This document shows positions 26,779-35,051 of a stretch of 64,000 bases of DNA, piece after piece. The notes beneath the pieces were generated by a model. It was not told the DNA's origin. It saw only the letters and a list, made by a program, of their open reading frames with translations, and did no database searches. The DNA comes from Dinoroseobacter sp013215265 (GTDB lineage Bacteria; Pseudomonadota; Alphaproteobacteria; Rhodobacterales; Rhodobacteraceae). The DNA is taken from assembly GCA_963691755.1 (NCBI GenBank), contig OY829366.1, positions 744,001 to 808,000 on the forward strand. The letters run 5' to 3'. How positions within the stretch are numbered: the stretch's first letter is position 1; every line of letters starts with the position of its first letter. The position numbers were made by a program, and so were the translations under genes.

Positions 26779-27767
26779 TGCGGGCGCCCGGGTTCTGGGA
26801 TAATCCCCCGAGCCGCCCCGGGGTCGCTGCCCGCCTTTTATCCCCCCTCGGCGGGCTATATGCGGCAGGGACCGCGCGACGTCTCGCGAAACGAAGCTCA
26901 TACACTTCAGACGCACCTGTCATTTGCATCGGCAACCTCAGTGCCGGGGGAACAGGGAAAACCCCAACTGTCATAGCATTCGCCGAAAAGATCGGACTTG
27001 GGGTGTTTGTTGTTTCACGTGGATATGGCGGCACTTTGGAAGGCCCGGTGCTTGTTGACCCCAAGGTGCATACTGCGGAGCAGGTTGGCGATGAACCGCT
27101 TTTGTTGTCTGCCTTTACACCTGTAATCGTCGCTAAGGACCGCGTTGCGGGCGCTAAATTCGCAGACGAACAGGACGCGCGGGTCATATTGCTGGATGAC
27201 GGGTTTCAGGATCCGTCCCTTGTAAAATCACTTTCGATCGTGGTCGTTGATGCGGCACGCGGATTTGGCAATGGCAGGTGCATTCCAGCAGGCCCCTTGC
27301 GGGAACCTATCCACACAGGGCTTTCCCGTGCGGATGCTGTGATCAGTATAGGTGCACCAAAATTGCAAGAGCGTTTCACCAAAGCTTGGGGGGACGCCAT
27401 TCAGGTTCCGAGGTTGCAGGGTCAGCTGAAAGCCCTGGAAACCGGCATGCCCTGGAAGGGTCGCCGCGTGCTGGCCTTTGCAGGGATCGGATATCCTGAA
27501 AAGTTCTTTGCGACACTGCGTGAACTTGGGGCGGATGTTATTGATACAGTTGCGCTGGAAGATCACGCCCCACTCAACGCAACATTGATCGCACGGCTGA
27601 AGCGAGACGCGCAGGCGGCCCGGGCGCAGCTGATTTGTACCGAAAAGGACAGCGTCCGCTTGCCAGAAGACTTGCGGAGAGAAGTCTTGCCATTACCAGT
27701 GCGGCTTCGCTTCAAGAATGATGCGGCGCTCAACGATCTGCTGCGACCGTTGGGGGTGCGGGGTTAG
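26778..27767 (+). CDS. lpxK: Tetraacyldisaccharide 4'-kinase
   Basis: 329 residues with a P-loop in NLSAGGTGKTPTVIAF (about residues 50-65), preceded by an N-terminal segment that associates with the membrane (APGFWDNPP). LpxK phosphorylates the 4' position of the lipid A disaccharide. The ATG at 26778 in TGATG is preferred; a GTG one codon earlier would overlap by 4 bp. It forms a unit with DUF4170 and waaA. Confidence 0.94.
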   Translation: MRAPGFWDNPPSRPGVAARLLSPLGGLYAAGTARRLAKRSSYTSDAPVICIGNLSAGGTGKTPTVIAFAEKIGLGVFVVSRGYGGTLEGPVLVDPKVHTAEQVGDEPLLLSAFTPVIVAKDRVAGAKFADEQDARVILLDDGFQDPSLVKSLSIVVVDAARGFGNGRCIPAGPLREPIHTGLSRADAVISIGAPKLQERFTKAWGDAIQVPRLQGQLKALETGMPWKGRRVLAFAGIGYPEKFFATLRELGADVIDTVALEDHAPLNATLIARLKRDAQAARAQLICTEKDSVRLPEDLRREVLPLPVRLRFKNDAALNDLLRPLGVRG

Positions 27768-27787
27768 CGTTTATTGGTATGTCCCAT

Positions 27788-27818
27788 AAAAGACCGGCTG
27801 TTTGACAGCCGGTCCTTC
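27788..27818. terminator. Bidirectional terminator between lpxK and the DsbA-like gene
   Basis: A 9-bp perfect stem GACCGGCTG/CAGCCGGTC (27792-27800 with 27806-27814) has a 5-nt loop. The minus direction has TTTTATG after the stem; the plus direction has a weaker CTTCAATCTTTC tail. Confidence 0.8.
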
Positions 27819-27842
27819 AATCTTTCATGGATAATCTGCGAA

Positions 27843-28514
27843 TTATTCGCCCAGCATCTCATTCAGAAGCGCGGAGAAATCTGCGTAGGACATGTTTGAA
27901 TAGGGCTCACCATTGATGAAGAAAGACGGTGTCGCTCGAACATTGTCGGCCTCCGCGTTCTGCTGGAAAACCGCAACCATCGCCTGGGCTTTGTCGCCGT
28001 CCTGAAGGCATGCATCGATTTGCTCACCACTCATGCCAGCGGACAGGCCAAGTCGACGAAGTGCTGTGGCCACATCGGCCGGATCACCCGCGCGCGCCCA
28101 GTCCGCCTGCTGTTCATAGAGCAAGTTGGCCACATCAAAATATCCATCTGGCCCGGCGCAACGTGCCAGCATCCCGGCCCATAGACCCAATCGGTCAAAA
28201 TAAACTTCGCGGTACACAAAGTTGATTTTTCCCGTATCGATGTAATTGGTTTTCAGATCCTTAAAGACGTCTTCATGGAATCGCGCGCAATGAGGGCAGG
28301 TGTAAGACGCATATTCGATCACGGTGATGGATGCGTTGGGATCGCCCATCGTTATTTCCATAACGCCCGATGTATCGATTTCTTGGGCTTCCGCGCTTGA
28401 AATAGGGGACAGTACAGGGGCGTTGGTTGCCTGTGTTCCGGAACTGGACGTGTACCAGAATGCAGCGATGCCAAGTCCGAGAACGACTGCAACACCTGCG
28501 ATAATCTTGTTCAT
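27843..28514 (-). CDS. DsbA-family thiol-disulfide oxidoreductase
   Basis: 223 residues. An N-terminal hydrophobic segment (IIAGVAVVLGLGIAAFWYTSS) serves as signal or anchor, then IEYASYTCPHCARFHEDVF with the CPHC active site and RATPSFFINGEPYS with the cis-proline. It likely introduces or shuttles disulfides in the periplasm. It is 16 bp downstream of the DciA-like gene on the same strand. Confidence 0.92.
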   Translation of the reverse strand: MNKIIAGVAVVLGLGIAAFWYTSSSGTQATNAPVLSPISSAEAQEIDTSGVMEITMGDPNASITVIEYASYTCPHCARFHEDVFKDLKTNYIDTGKINFVYREVYFDRLGLWAGMLARCAGPDGYFDVANLLYEQQADWARAGDPADVATALRRLGLSAGMSGEQIDACLQDGDKAQAMVAVFQQNAEADNVRATPSFFINGEPYSNMSYADFSALLNEMLGE

Positions 28515-28530
28515 GGATATCTCCGTAGGG

Positions 28531-29043
28531 TCAGTTTGATCGGGCGCGGCGCGCCGATCGGGTCAATACGTTGGCAGCAAGCACTTCAAGCGCTGACCGC
28601 AATTCATCGTCAGCCACGCCGTCCGCGTAGCCAGAGGCTTTCTCCAAGCTGGCGGGATCAGGTTTGGCAGGAACAGGCTTGGCGGGTTTAGGCGCCTCAA
28701 GCGACAACCCATCGGGCGCCGTTTGCGTGATCGCAATGCGCGAAATTGCATTATAGCCGTAGCAAGCGTTCACACGATTGCGCAATGCTTCTTTCTGCAT
28801 CTCCAGCACTGGCGCGTTTGCGCCATTGGTAAGCACCGTCAACGTCGCTCCGATGCTGCGTCCGTATCCAACCTTCAAAGGTCGGCAGAGAGGCGCCAGC
28901 TCGCGACCTGCGATTTCTTCCCACTGAGTCAATAATCTGGAAACGGCGAACCCACGGCCTTCGGTTGCTTTACGCACCCGGGCTTCAACCAGAGCACTTG
29001 TCTGGCGAAATCCTTTGCTGCGTTTGTAGGGTCGGGCGGGCAT
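28531..29043 (-). CDS. DciA-like DUF721 protein
   Basis: 170 residues from the ATG at 29043 (MPARPYKRSKGF); the frame opens 10 codons earlier. The conserved DUF721 core is LLTQWEEIAGRELAPLCRPLKVGY and VLEMQKEALRNRVNACYGYNAISRI. DciA is the ancestral loader of the replicative helicase in many bacteria, and alphaproteobacterial DUF721 proteins are thought to include it. The proline/lysine-rich linker (KPAKPVPAKPD) and C-terminal helix are variable. It is divergent from mutY. Confidence 0.8.
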   Translation of the reverse strand: MPARPYKRSKGFRQTSALVEARVRKATEGRGFAVSRLLTQWEEIAGRELAPLCRPLKVGYGRSIGATLTVLTNGANAPVLEMQKEALRNRVNACYGYNAISRIAITQTAPDGLSLEAPKPAKPVPAKPDPASLEKASGYADGVADDELRSALEVLAANVLTRSARRARSN

Positions 29044-29183
29044 GGCACGGGCTCGGCGTAGAAGGTCTGGCAAGCTTTCGACAGGTGTCGCACTATCTTA
29101 CCGTTAAGCCCAGTATTAGGGCCATAGCAGGCATTTCGCCACTGAATAAAGGAACCTCAAGATTGCGTGACACCGACGTGAAC

Positions 29184-30224
29184 ATGGACCTGAGCGAGAC
29201 ACTTTTAGCTTGGTACGACGTTCATGCGCGTCATTTGCCTTGGCGTGTTCAACCCGGCGCAGGAACCGCAGACCCATACCGTGTCTGGATGTCCGAGATT
29301 ATGCTGCAACAAACCACGGTTGCCGTGGTTAAGGCCTATTTTGAAGTGTTCACAACTCGTTGGCCGACAGTTTGGGACTTGGCCGCAGCCGAAGATGCAG
29401 ATGTTATGGCCGCCTGGGCTGGACTTGGATATTATGCGCGTGCGCGTAATCTGTTGAAATGTGCCCGCATGGTCGTATCAGACTTTGATGGTGAATTTCC
29501 GTCTGATCGCGTCGAGTTGCAAAAGCTCCCGGGCGTAGGCCCGTATACCAGTGCCGCCATTGCCGCCATTGCGTTTGGAGCCTCTGAGACCGTCGTGGAC
29601 GGAAATGTAGAACGTGTGATGGCACGTTTGCGGGGAATCGAAACGCCGCTGCCACCGGCCAAGCCGGAATTAGTTGCTGCGGCTGAGGCCCTCACGCCCA
29701 TGGCGCGGGCCGGCGATTATGCGCAGGCGGTGATGGATTTGGGCGCAACGATCTGTTCGCCGAAATCGCCCGCTTGCGGGATATGCCCCTGGCGGGATCC
29801 TTGCATAGCACGGGCTCAGGGGAGGGCAGCAGAGCTACCCCGTAAACTGCCAAAAGCTCAAAAACCTACGCGGATAGGGATTGCCTACATTGCCCGCCGC
29901 GAAGATGGTGCATTCCTGTTGGAAACCCGCCCTGCGAAGGGGTTGCTGGGGGGCATGCTTGGCTGGCCCTCGACCGATTGGACCGAGGAGACGCCGAAGG
30001 ATGCCCCGCCACTTCAAGCAGACTGGTGGGACCCCGGATTGGAGATCCGCCACACCTTTACGCATTTTCACCTGCGTATGCAGGTATTCTTAGCGGATGT
30101 ACCAATCGAAGCGGTGCCAGATCGTGGGCGTTTTGTTTCTAAGCACCAGTTCAAGCCAACCGCGCTGCCTACGGTGATGAAGAAGGCAATTTCCGTTGCG
30201 ACACCGTGGCCCGCGCGTGATTGA
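29184..30224 (+). CDS. mutY: A/G-specific adenine DNA glycosylase
   Basis: 346 residues. Landmarks in order are the catalytic Glu in PYRVWMSEIMLQQT, the helix-hairpin-helix LQKLPGVGPYTSAAIAAI with VDGNVERVMAR, the 4Fe-4S ligands C-x6-C-x2-C-x5-C in CSPKSPACGICPWRDPC, and a C-terminal NUDIX-like domain that reads 8-oxoG. It removes adenine mispaired with 8-oxoguanine. The frame is open far upstream, but ATG 29184 gives the family N-terminus; GTG 29178 is an alternative. Confidence 0.95.
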   Translation: MDLSETLLAWYDVHARHLPWRVQPGAGTADPYRVWMSEIMLQQTTVAVVKAYFEVFTTRWPTVWDLAAAEDADVMAAWAGLGYYARARNLLKCARMVVSDFDGEFPSDRVELQKLPGVGPYTSAAIAAIAFGASETVVDGNVERVMARLRGIETPLPPAKPELVAAAEALTPMARAGDYAQAVMDLGATICSPKSPACGICPWRDPCIARAQGRAAELPRKLPKAQKPTRIGIAYIARREDGAFLLETRPAKGLLGGMLGWPSTDWTEETPKDAPPLQADWWDPGLEIRHTFTHFHLRMQVFLADVPIEAVPDRGRFVSKHQFKPTALPTVMKKAISVATPWPARD

Positions 30225-30279
30225 ACCGGCGCAAACCGCGCTATATTTCTACAAGAGTGTTTAGCTTCGGATCAGATGA

Positions 30280-31437
30280 ATGAACCAGACTGACCCAATT
30301 GCCGGACCCGCGCTTGGCAGCCCTGTGCGCGCTTTGCCTTTTGCGCTGTCCTATCTGCTAATACCGATCATGATTTTCACAGCGCTGAATGGTGGCTGGT
30401 CGCTGCTTCTTCCTGCGTTGGCAACGTTTGGCGCCTTTGCTGCGCTGGATACGCTGTTTGGCATAGACCCCAGCAATCCCGATACCGAAACAGACGACGA
30501 CAAGCTGATCTGGCACCGCTACATCGTGCTCGGTTGGGTGCCAGTCGCCCTGCTGCTGACGGCATGGATGGTTTGGTACGTGCCTCAAGCCTCGCATTTG
30601 GCGTGGTACGAAAAGATCATCATGTTTTTCAACGTTGGTCTGGCAAACGGGGCGGTTGGGATCGTCTACGCGCACGAACTAATGCATCAGAAAAACAAGC
30701 AGGAGCGGTGGGCGGGCGATCTTCTGATGGCGCTTGTCGGATATGGGCATTTCCGAACGGAACATCTGTTGGTTCATCACCGCTATGTCGGGACGCCCCG
30801 CGATGGGGTCACGGCGCGCTATAACGAGCCTTTCCACAAGTTCTTCCTGCGCGTTTTGGTCCATGGCTTTTCAAGTGCCTGGCGCGCTGAAAAACAGATG
30901 CTTGGTCGGAAGAACCTACCGGTCTGGCATTCAAGCAATCCCCATTGGCGGTATTGGGGCCTGCAGATCGGAATGATGATTGTTGCCGTTCTGCTTGGCG
31001 GTTTTGTGGGGTTGCTACTGTGGCTTTACCAGGCGCTCGTCGCGATCTGGTATCTGGAACTGATCAACTACGTCGAACATTATGGCCTGACCCGGAAACA
31101 TCTTGGCGAGGGCAGGTATGAGCATGTTCTGCCACGCCATAGCTGGAATTCGGCGCATATGGCGTCCAACTGGCTTTTGATCAATTTGCAGCGCCACTCT
31201 GACCATCACTATAAGCCCGACCGCCGTTATCCGCTGTTGCAGACCTACCGCGAAGAAGAAGCGCCTGCGTTGCCTTCTGGTTATCCGGTGATCGCCGCCG
31301 CTGCTTTGATTCCACCTCTTTGGTTCCGGATGATGAACCCGCGTGTGCGAAAATGGCGCAAGATGTATTACCCCGAGATCAATGATTGGGGGCCCTATAA
31401 ACGTGGCGAAACCCCCATGCCGCGCGGCGCGAGCTGA
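30280..31437 (+). CDS. alkB: Alkane 1-monooxygenase
   Basis: 385 residues of an integral-membrane di-iron enzyme. Hydrophobic segments at about residues 18-60, 80-100, 105-125 and 230-255 alternate with the histidine boxes AHELMHQ, HLLVHHRYVGT, NYVEHYGL and LQRHSDHHYKPDRRY, which together form the AlkB signature. It hydroxylates the terminal carbon of medium-chain alkanes with electrons from rubredoxin; no rubredoxin gene is adjacent. The xylene-monooxygenase and desaturase relatives lack the NYxEHYG motif seen here. Confidence 0.93.
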   Translation: MNQTDPIAGPALGSPVRALPFALSYLLIPIMIFTALNGGWSLLLPALATFGAFAALDTLFGIDPSNPDTETDDDKLIWHRYIVLGWVPVALLLTAWMVWYVPQASHLAWYEKIIMFFNVGLANGAVGIVYAHELMHQKNKQERWAGDLLMALVGYGHFRTEHLLVHHRYVGTPRDGVTARYNEPFHKFFLRVLVHGFSSAWRAEKQMLGRKNLPVWHSSNPHWRYWGLQIGMMIVAVLLGGFVGLLLWLYQALVAIWYLELINYVEHYGLTRKHLGEGRYEHVLPRHSWNSAHMASNWLLINLQRHSDHHYKPDRRYPLLQTYREEEAPALPSGYPVIAAAALIPPLWFRMMNPRVRKWRKMYYPEINDWGPYKRGETPMPRGAS

Positions 31438-31440
31438 TAC

Positions 31441-31468
31441 GAAAAAGCCCCGCCTATGCGGCGGGGCA
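31441..31468 (-). terminator. Rho-independent terminator of ccrM
   Basis: Read on the minus strand, GCCCCGCC/GGCGGGGC (31460-31467 with 31447-31454) forms an 8-bp stem with a 5-nt loop followed by TTTTTC. It lies between the convergent alkB and ccrM genes. Confidence 0.8.
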
Positions 31469-31520
31469 AGGTGCGTGCCGTGGAGCGGCCACAGGCACGG
31501 GCGGTAACCGTTGAACTGAT

Positions 31521-32621
31521 TTAGTTGGCGCGCATCTCTGCGCGAATTTGTTGACGGAGCAGGTCAATCGGGATCGATTGTCCGTCACGCTTGAAATGCC
31601 AGTAGGTCCAGCCATTGCAGGATGGTGCGCCTTCCAGCGCCGCCCCGACCTGATGGATAGACCCTTTGGTTTCGTCTGAAATAAGTGTCCCATCGGCGCG
31701 AACCTTCGCGGTCTGGCCGCGCGTGTTCATCAGGACCTCGCCGGGACGCAGCAAGCCGCGCTCGACCAGTTGCCCAAACGGAACGCGAGGCTCAGCACGC
31801 TTCGAGGTGCTGACCTCGAGGGCTTCCGCATCCAGACGCCGCGTCTTCCCAATGCGCTTTTCCGCAACGGACCTGTAGGTCGCGTCCCGTTCGATCCCGA
31901 TGAAATCACGCCCAAGCATCTTGGCAACAGCACCTGTCGTACCTGATCCAAAGAAAGGATCCAGGACGACATCGCCGGGGTTCGAAGATCCGACCAGAAC
32001 CCGATGCAGCAGCGATTGTGGTTTCTGTGTCGGATGTGCCTTATCGCCTTTTTCATCCTTAAGCCGCTCATGACCGGAGCAGATCGGGAGCACCCAGTCA
32101 CTGCGCATCTGTGTGCCTTCGTTCAGAGCTTTCAAAGCTTCGTAGTTGAAGGTGTATTTCGCACCTTCAGATTTTGAGGCCCAGATCATTGTCTCATGTG
32201 CATTCGTAAATCGCTTGCCGCGAAAATTCGGCATTGGGTTCGATTTGCGCCAAACCACATCGTTCAGGATCCAGTAGCCTGCGTCTTGCAATGCAGCGCC
32301 AACCCGGAAGATGTTGTGATAAGAGCCGATCACCCAGATCGCACCATTTGGTTTGAGCAACCGGCGCGCTGCACGAAGCCAGTCTTGGGTAAAGGCATCA
32401 TATGCAGCAAAACTTGAAAACTGGTCCCAGGCGTCATCTACGGCATCCACACGCGAATTATCCGGGCGATGCAGTTCACCTTTGAGCTGAAGGTTATAGG
32501 GCGGGTCGGCGAAAATAAGATCAATGGACGCCTCGGGGAGGCTGTTCATCATCTCGACGCAGTCGCCAGACAATATTTGATTAAGCGGTAGCCGCAGCTC
32601 CGCCTTGGTATCGGTTTTCAT
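31521..32621 (-). CDS. ccrM: Cell-cycle-regulated GANTC adenine methyltransferase
   Basis: 366 residues. The catalytic DPPY (residues 39-42, in LIFADPPYNLQLKG) precedes the SAM motif LDPFFGSGTTGAVA, the beta-class order used by CcrM, and the C-terminus carries the RAMA-type DNA-recognition domain (RVPFGQLVERGLLRPGEVL, NGWTYWHFKRDG). CcrM methylates adenine in GANTC once per cell cycle in alphaproteobacteria and is an orphan enzyme with no partner nuclease. The ATG at 32621 has AAGG upstream and matches the family N-terminus; the frame opens at 32636. The upstream region carries three GANTC sites and a DnaA box. Confidence 0.93.
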   Translation of the reverse strand: MKTDTKAELRLPLNQILSGDCVEMMNSLPEASIDLIFADPPYNLQLKGELHRPDNSRVDAVDDAWDQFSSFAAYDAFTQDWLRAARRLLKPNGAIWVIGSYHNIFRVGAALQDAGYWILNDVVWRKSNPMPNFRGKRFTNAHETMIWASKSEGAKYTFNYEALKALNEGTQMRSDWVLPICSGHERLKDEKGDKAHPTQKPQSLLHRVLVGSSNPGDVVLDPFFGSGTTGAVAKMLGRDFIGIERDATYRSVAEKRIGKTRRLDAEALEVSTSKRAEPRVPFGQLVERGLLRPGEVLMNTRGQTAKVRADGTLISDETKGSIHQVGAALEGAPSCNGWTYWHFKRDGQSIPIDLLRQQIRAEMRAN

Positions 32622-32663
32622 CACTTCTGCCTTCATCGCATGCCCGCTTTTCGCGGTGCTTAG

Positions 32664-32672
32664 TTATCCACA
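32664..32672 (+). promoter_or_regulatory. Perfect DnaA box in the ccrM-rnhB intergenic region
   Basis: The 9-mer TTATCCACA matches the DnaA consensus TTATNCACA exactly. It lies about 43 bp upstream of the ccrM start, among the GANTC sites. A single box could bind DnaA weakly; occurrence by chance cannot be excluded. Confidence 0.5.
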
Positions 32673-32715
32673 AGATGATTCAAAGGTGATTCGCCGTCAA
32701 TTTCTTTTTTGAATC
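32672..32715 (-). promoter_or_regulatory. Candidate ccrM promoter with three GANTC methylation sites
   Basis: GANTC sites lie at 32677-32681, 32688-32692 and 32711-32715. On the minus strand TTGACG (32700-32695) could serve as -35, with a weak CATCTT (32677-32672) 17 nt later; two GANTC sites fall at or inside that spacer. In Caulobacter the ccrM leader also contains GANTC sites that mediate feedback by methylation, so an analogous loop is plausible here. The promoter elements themselves are inferred. Confidence 0.45.
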
Positions 32716-32721
32716 AGTGTG

Positions 32722-33345
32722 TTAACAATTTTCTTGATACAAGATATTGTGGACGGGCTTGAAAGAACGCCTATGGTGTGGGGTCACCCCTAGGGACAAA
32801 AGGGCATCCCGATGTGCCTTTGTCGGGTATCCGGCATTCTGCGCCCAGCCATATCCGGGGTTTTCTGCATCCAGTTGCCGCATCAATGCATCACGGGCTT
32901 CTTTCGCCACGATGGAGGCTGCCGCGATCGAGAGAGAGCGCCCATCCCCTTTGACAATGGCTTCAGCGTGACAGGGCAAACCGGGTGGAATGTCACGACC
33001 GTCGATCAACAAGGCTTCAGGTGCGATTGCCAATCCTTCGACAGCCCGGCGCATGGCCAGAAATGTGGCTTGGCGAATATTCAGCGCATCGATCTCTTTC
33101 ACACTGGCTTCCGCGATGGAAACCATCGCGATCTTTGGGAGCTCTGCAGCCAATAAAGCGCGGTTCTTCGCACTGACCTGTTTGGAATCGTTCAGACCCG
33201 ATGGCAGACGAACAGGATCGAGAATGACTGCTGCCGCAACAACTGGTCCCGCTAAAGGACCGCGCCCCACCTCATCGACACCCGCAACCTGTGTGATGCC
33301 ACGCGCATGCCATGCAGTTTCGAAGGAATAGTCCGGACCGGCCAT
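32722..33345 (-). CDS. rnhB: Ribonuclease HII
   Basis: 207 residues with GVDEVGRGPLAGPVV (catalytic Asp-Glu at about 24-25), DSKQVSAKNR and the C-terminal YGWAQNAGYPTKAHRDAL plus HHRRSF. It cleaves the RNA strand of RNA-DNA hybrids, including single misincorporated ribonucleotides. The frame is open to 33429, but the ATG at 33345 (MAGPDYSFE) fits the family. It lies upstream of ccrM on the same strand, separated by about 100 bp. Confidence 0.95.
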   Translation of the reverse strand: MAGPDYSFETAWHARGITQVAGVDEVGRGPLAGPVVAAAVILDPVRLPSGLNDSKQVSAKNRALLAAELPKIAMVSIAEASVKEIDALNIRQATFLAMRRAVEGLAIAPEALLIDGRDIPPGLPCHAEAIVKGDGRSLSIAAASIVAKEARDALMRQLDAENPGYGWAQNAGYPTKAHRDALLSLGVTPHHRRSFKPVHNILYQENC

Positions 33346-33378
33346 GCCATGCTGTCGCTCACCTTGATCCTTAGTACA

Positions 33379-33413
33379 ACAAAAAAACTGGGGCGACGCT
33401 TGCGCCGCCCCGG
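33379..33413 (-). terminator. Rho-independent terminator of the C-x17-C repeat protein gene
   Basis: On the minus strand GGGGCGGCGC (33411-33402) pairs with GCGTCGCCCC (33399-33390) and is followed by AGTTTTTTTG. One G-T pair; the remainder is perfect. Confidence 0.85.
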
Positions 33414-33468
33414 CTCTTCTCTCACTCACACACTACACTGGGACTGATGTCCCGCCTCAATTCTGGGA

Positions 33469-33879
33469 TTACACGTGGTGACCGGCACGGCGCAGGCAGC
33501 GCTTGCGATAGTAGGTTACAATACGGCCGCGGATTTCGCCCTGACGTGCACAGCTGCTGATGCGGCGCAGAGGAACGCCATTCCGACGCAGGCAGCGCTC
33601 ACGGTAGATGTTGCGGCTCCGGTTGTTGATGGTGACCTGACGCTCACATCTTGCAGGAATGGTCACGGCACGCGGAGGAGTCGGGCGCGGGGGCGTAACA
33701 ACGGGGGTGTTGTTGTTGGAATGTGCTTCGTTAATACCTTGCGCGATGATCCCAAGTGCAATCGCGCCAAAAATAAACTTGGCGAGATCATCGTTGGCGC
33801 GTGCTGGCGTCGCGGTAATGCCCAGCGAAGTGAAACCAACAGTTGCGGCGAGGGCGATGGCTGAGAAAGTCTTGAACAT
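33469..33879 (-). CDS. Secreted basic protein with two C-x17-C repeats
   Basis: 136 residues, function not recognised. The ATG at 33879 gives a signal peptide (TFSAIALAATVGFTSLGITATPARA), then a hydrophobic stretch FIFGAIALGIIAQGI and a Pro/Thr linker. The C-terminal half holds two related modules beginning CERQVTINNRSR and CARQGEIRGRIV, each C-x17-C and each ending YR-x-R-CLRR-x-G. Rich in Arg, the mature protein is strongly basic and probably disulfide-bonded. A terminator follows. The upstream extension of the frame to 34020 is not supported. Confidence 0.7.
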   Translation of the reverse strand: MFKTFSAIALAATVGFTSLGITATPARANDDLAKFIFGAIALGIIAQGINEAHSNNNTPVVTPPRPTPPRAVTIPARCERQVTINNRSRNIYRERCLRRNGVPLRRISSCARQGEIRGRIVTYYRKRCLRRAGHHV

Positions 33880-34090
33880 TGTATAGGTCCTTTTCACGGG
33901 TCTTGAACTTTGTTTTCGAAGATGCGGGGGCGGCGCCCGTCGCTTGGTGAGAGGACCATGGGCCGGGGGGCGAAAATCGCTCAATATCAGTGAAACGATA
34001 GGGGATAGCAGACGGCACAAAGGGGCTTGCTATTGAATAACAGCTTTGCGAACGCCAGTCTCATATGGTCAGCAGAACAGGCACGAGCTT

Positions 34091-34378
34091 ATGAAAACAA
34101 CGCTTCTTACCATCGTCTTCGCACTCTCCCTTTCCGGGATAGCGCAGGCCGCGTGCTACGCGGATTATCAGGCCAAGACCGACAATCCCCTGCGTCTGCA
34201 TTACGGTGTCATTCAACTCAGTGACGCCGCTTGCAACAGCACAGAACGGGCAAAAATAGAGGCAGACTCACGTTTACGCGCAGGGGGGTGGACTTTGCTC
34301 ACCATCCTCTCGACATTCGGAGACGATGGATTGAATGCGCGACGGGCCGATGCCGGACAAAACTTTCTCCGCTTCTGA
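34091..34378 (+). CDS. Small exported protein of unknown function
   Basis: 95 residues with a clear signal peptide (MKTTLLTIVFALSLSGIAQA) followed by ACYADYQAKTDNPLRLHYGVIQL and a C-terminus RRADAGQNFLRF. Two cysteines remain in the mature part. I recall similar short proteins in Roseobacter genomes but no function. The 3' end overlaps the start of the membrane-anchored gene downstream by 29-44 bp, indicating coupled expression. Confidence 0.75.
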   Translation: MKTTLLTIVFALSLSGIAQAACYADYQAKTDNPLRLHYGVIQLSDAACNSTERAKIEADSRLRAGGWTLLTILSTFGDDGLNARRADAGQNFLRF

Positions 34379-35051
34379 CACACTTAAAACCGGAAACCGG
34401 ACTGTTCTTTATGGGATCACGGCAATTGTCGTGATCCTTATTGTTACGGCGGTTGTTCTGTTCCGGACATTGCCTGATGCAAATGCGTTCAATGACCGTG
34501 TCGAACGAATCTTTGTTGAAAACCAACTCACGGCGCGTGCCGAGATCACGCTTCTGGAAATCCTTGCACAGTCCGGGACAGCGTTTTCCGAAACCCTGAC
34601 CAGCTATCGTATCGTGATCTTTGTGTTGCTGGTTTTTGCAACCGCGCTTTTGATTGCCACCCTTGGGTTTTTGATCACGCTGCTGGCGCTGAACCGGCGC
34701 CTTCAGGCCATCGACAAGAAAGGGATCGAGGTTGCCAGCCTACTGATCTCGCGTGGCGAAAAGGTCGTGGTTCTGAATGATATGGAATTCAAATTGACGG
34801 ATGCGGCCATGGAAACGCTGAGCGTATTGGCCGAGGCACGCATGGATGGGGACATCCTGAGTGGGGCGGAACTGGAGGCCGTGATCCAAGGCCGAAATGC
34901 CGCCGATTGTGAAGAGGCTGCTGGTGCCACGCGAATTAAGCGCCTGCGGGATTCGCTTGGCAATCAGATGGTGGCGGAAATCTTGGTGAAGAACATCGCC
35001 CGGCAGGGGTATGTGCTTTCCATTGATAAGGACGTCATCAAGATCATTTGA
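34335..35051 (+). CDS. Membrane-anchored putative winged-helix protein
   Basis: 238 residues (233 if started at ATG 34350). Two strongly hydrophobic helices, TVLYGITAIVVILIVTAVVLF at about 23-43 and VIFVLLVFATALLIATLGFL at about 95-114, enclose a roughly 50-residue loop. The cytoplasmic C-terminal 115 residues include MEFKLTDAAMETLSVLAEA, then RIKRLRDSLGN and KNIARQGYVLSID, whose spacing resembles the OmpR-type winged helix ending in a GY hairpin. This suggests a membrane-tethered DNA-binding protein, with the domain order reversed from ToxR/CadC. The assignment is by eye only. It overlaps the exported-protein gene upstream. Confidence 0.68.
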   Translation: MRDGPMPDKTFSASDTLKTGNRTVLYGITAIVVILIVTAVVLFRTLPDANAFNDRVERIFVENQLTARAEITLLEILAQSGTAFSETLTSYRIVIFVLLVFATALLIATLGFLITLLALNRRLQAIDKKGIEVASLLISRGEKVVVLNDMEFKLTDAAMETLSVLAEARMDGDILSGAELEAVIQGRNAADCEEAAGATRIKRLRDSLGNQMVAEILVKNIARQGYVLSIDKDVIKII

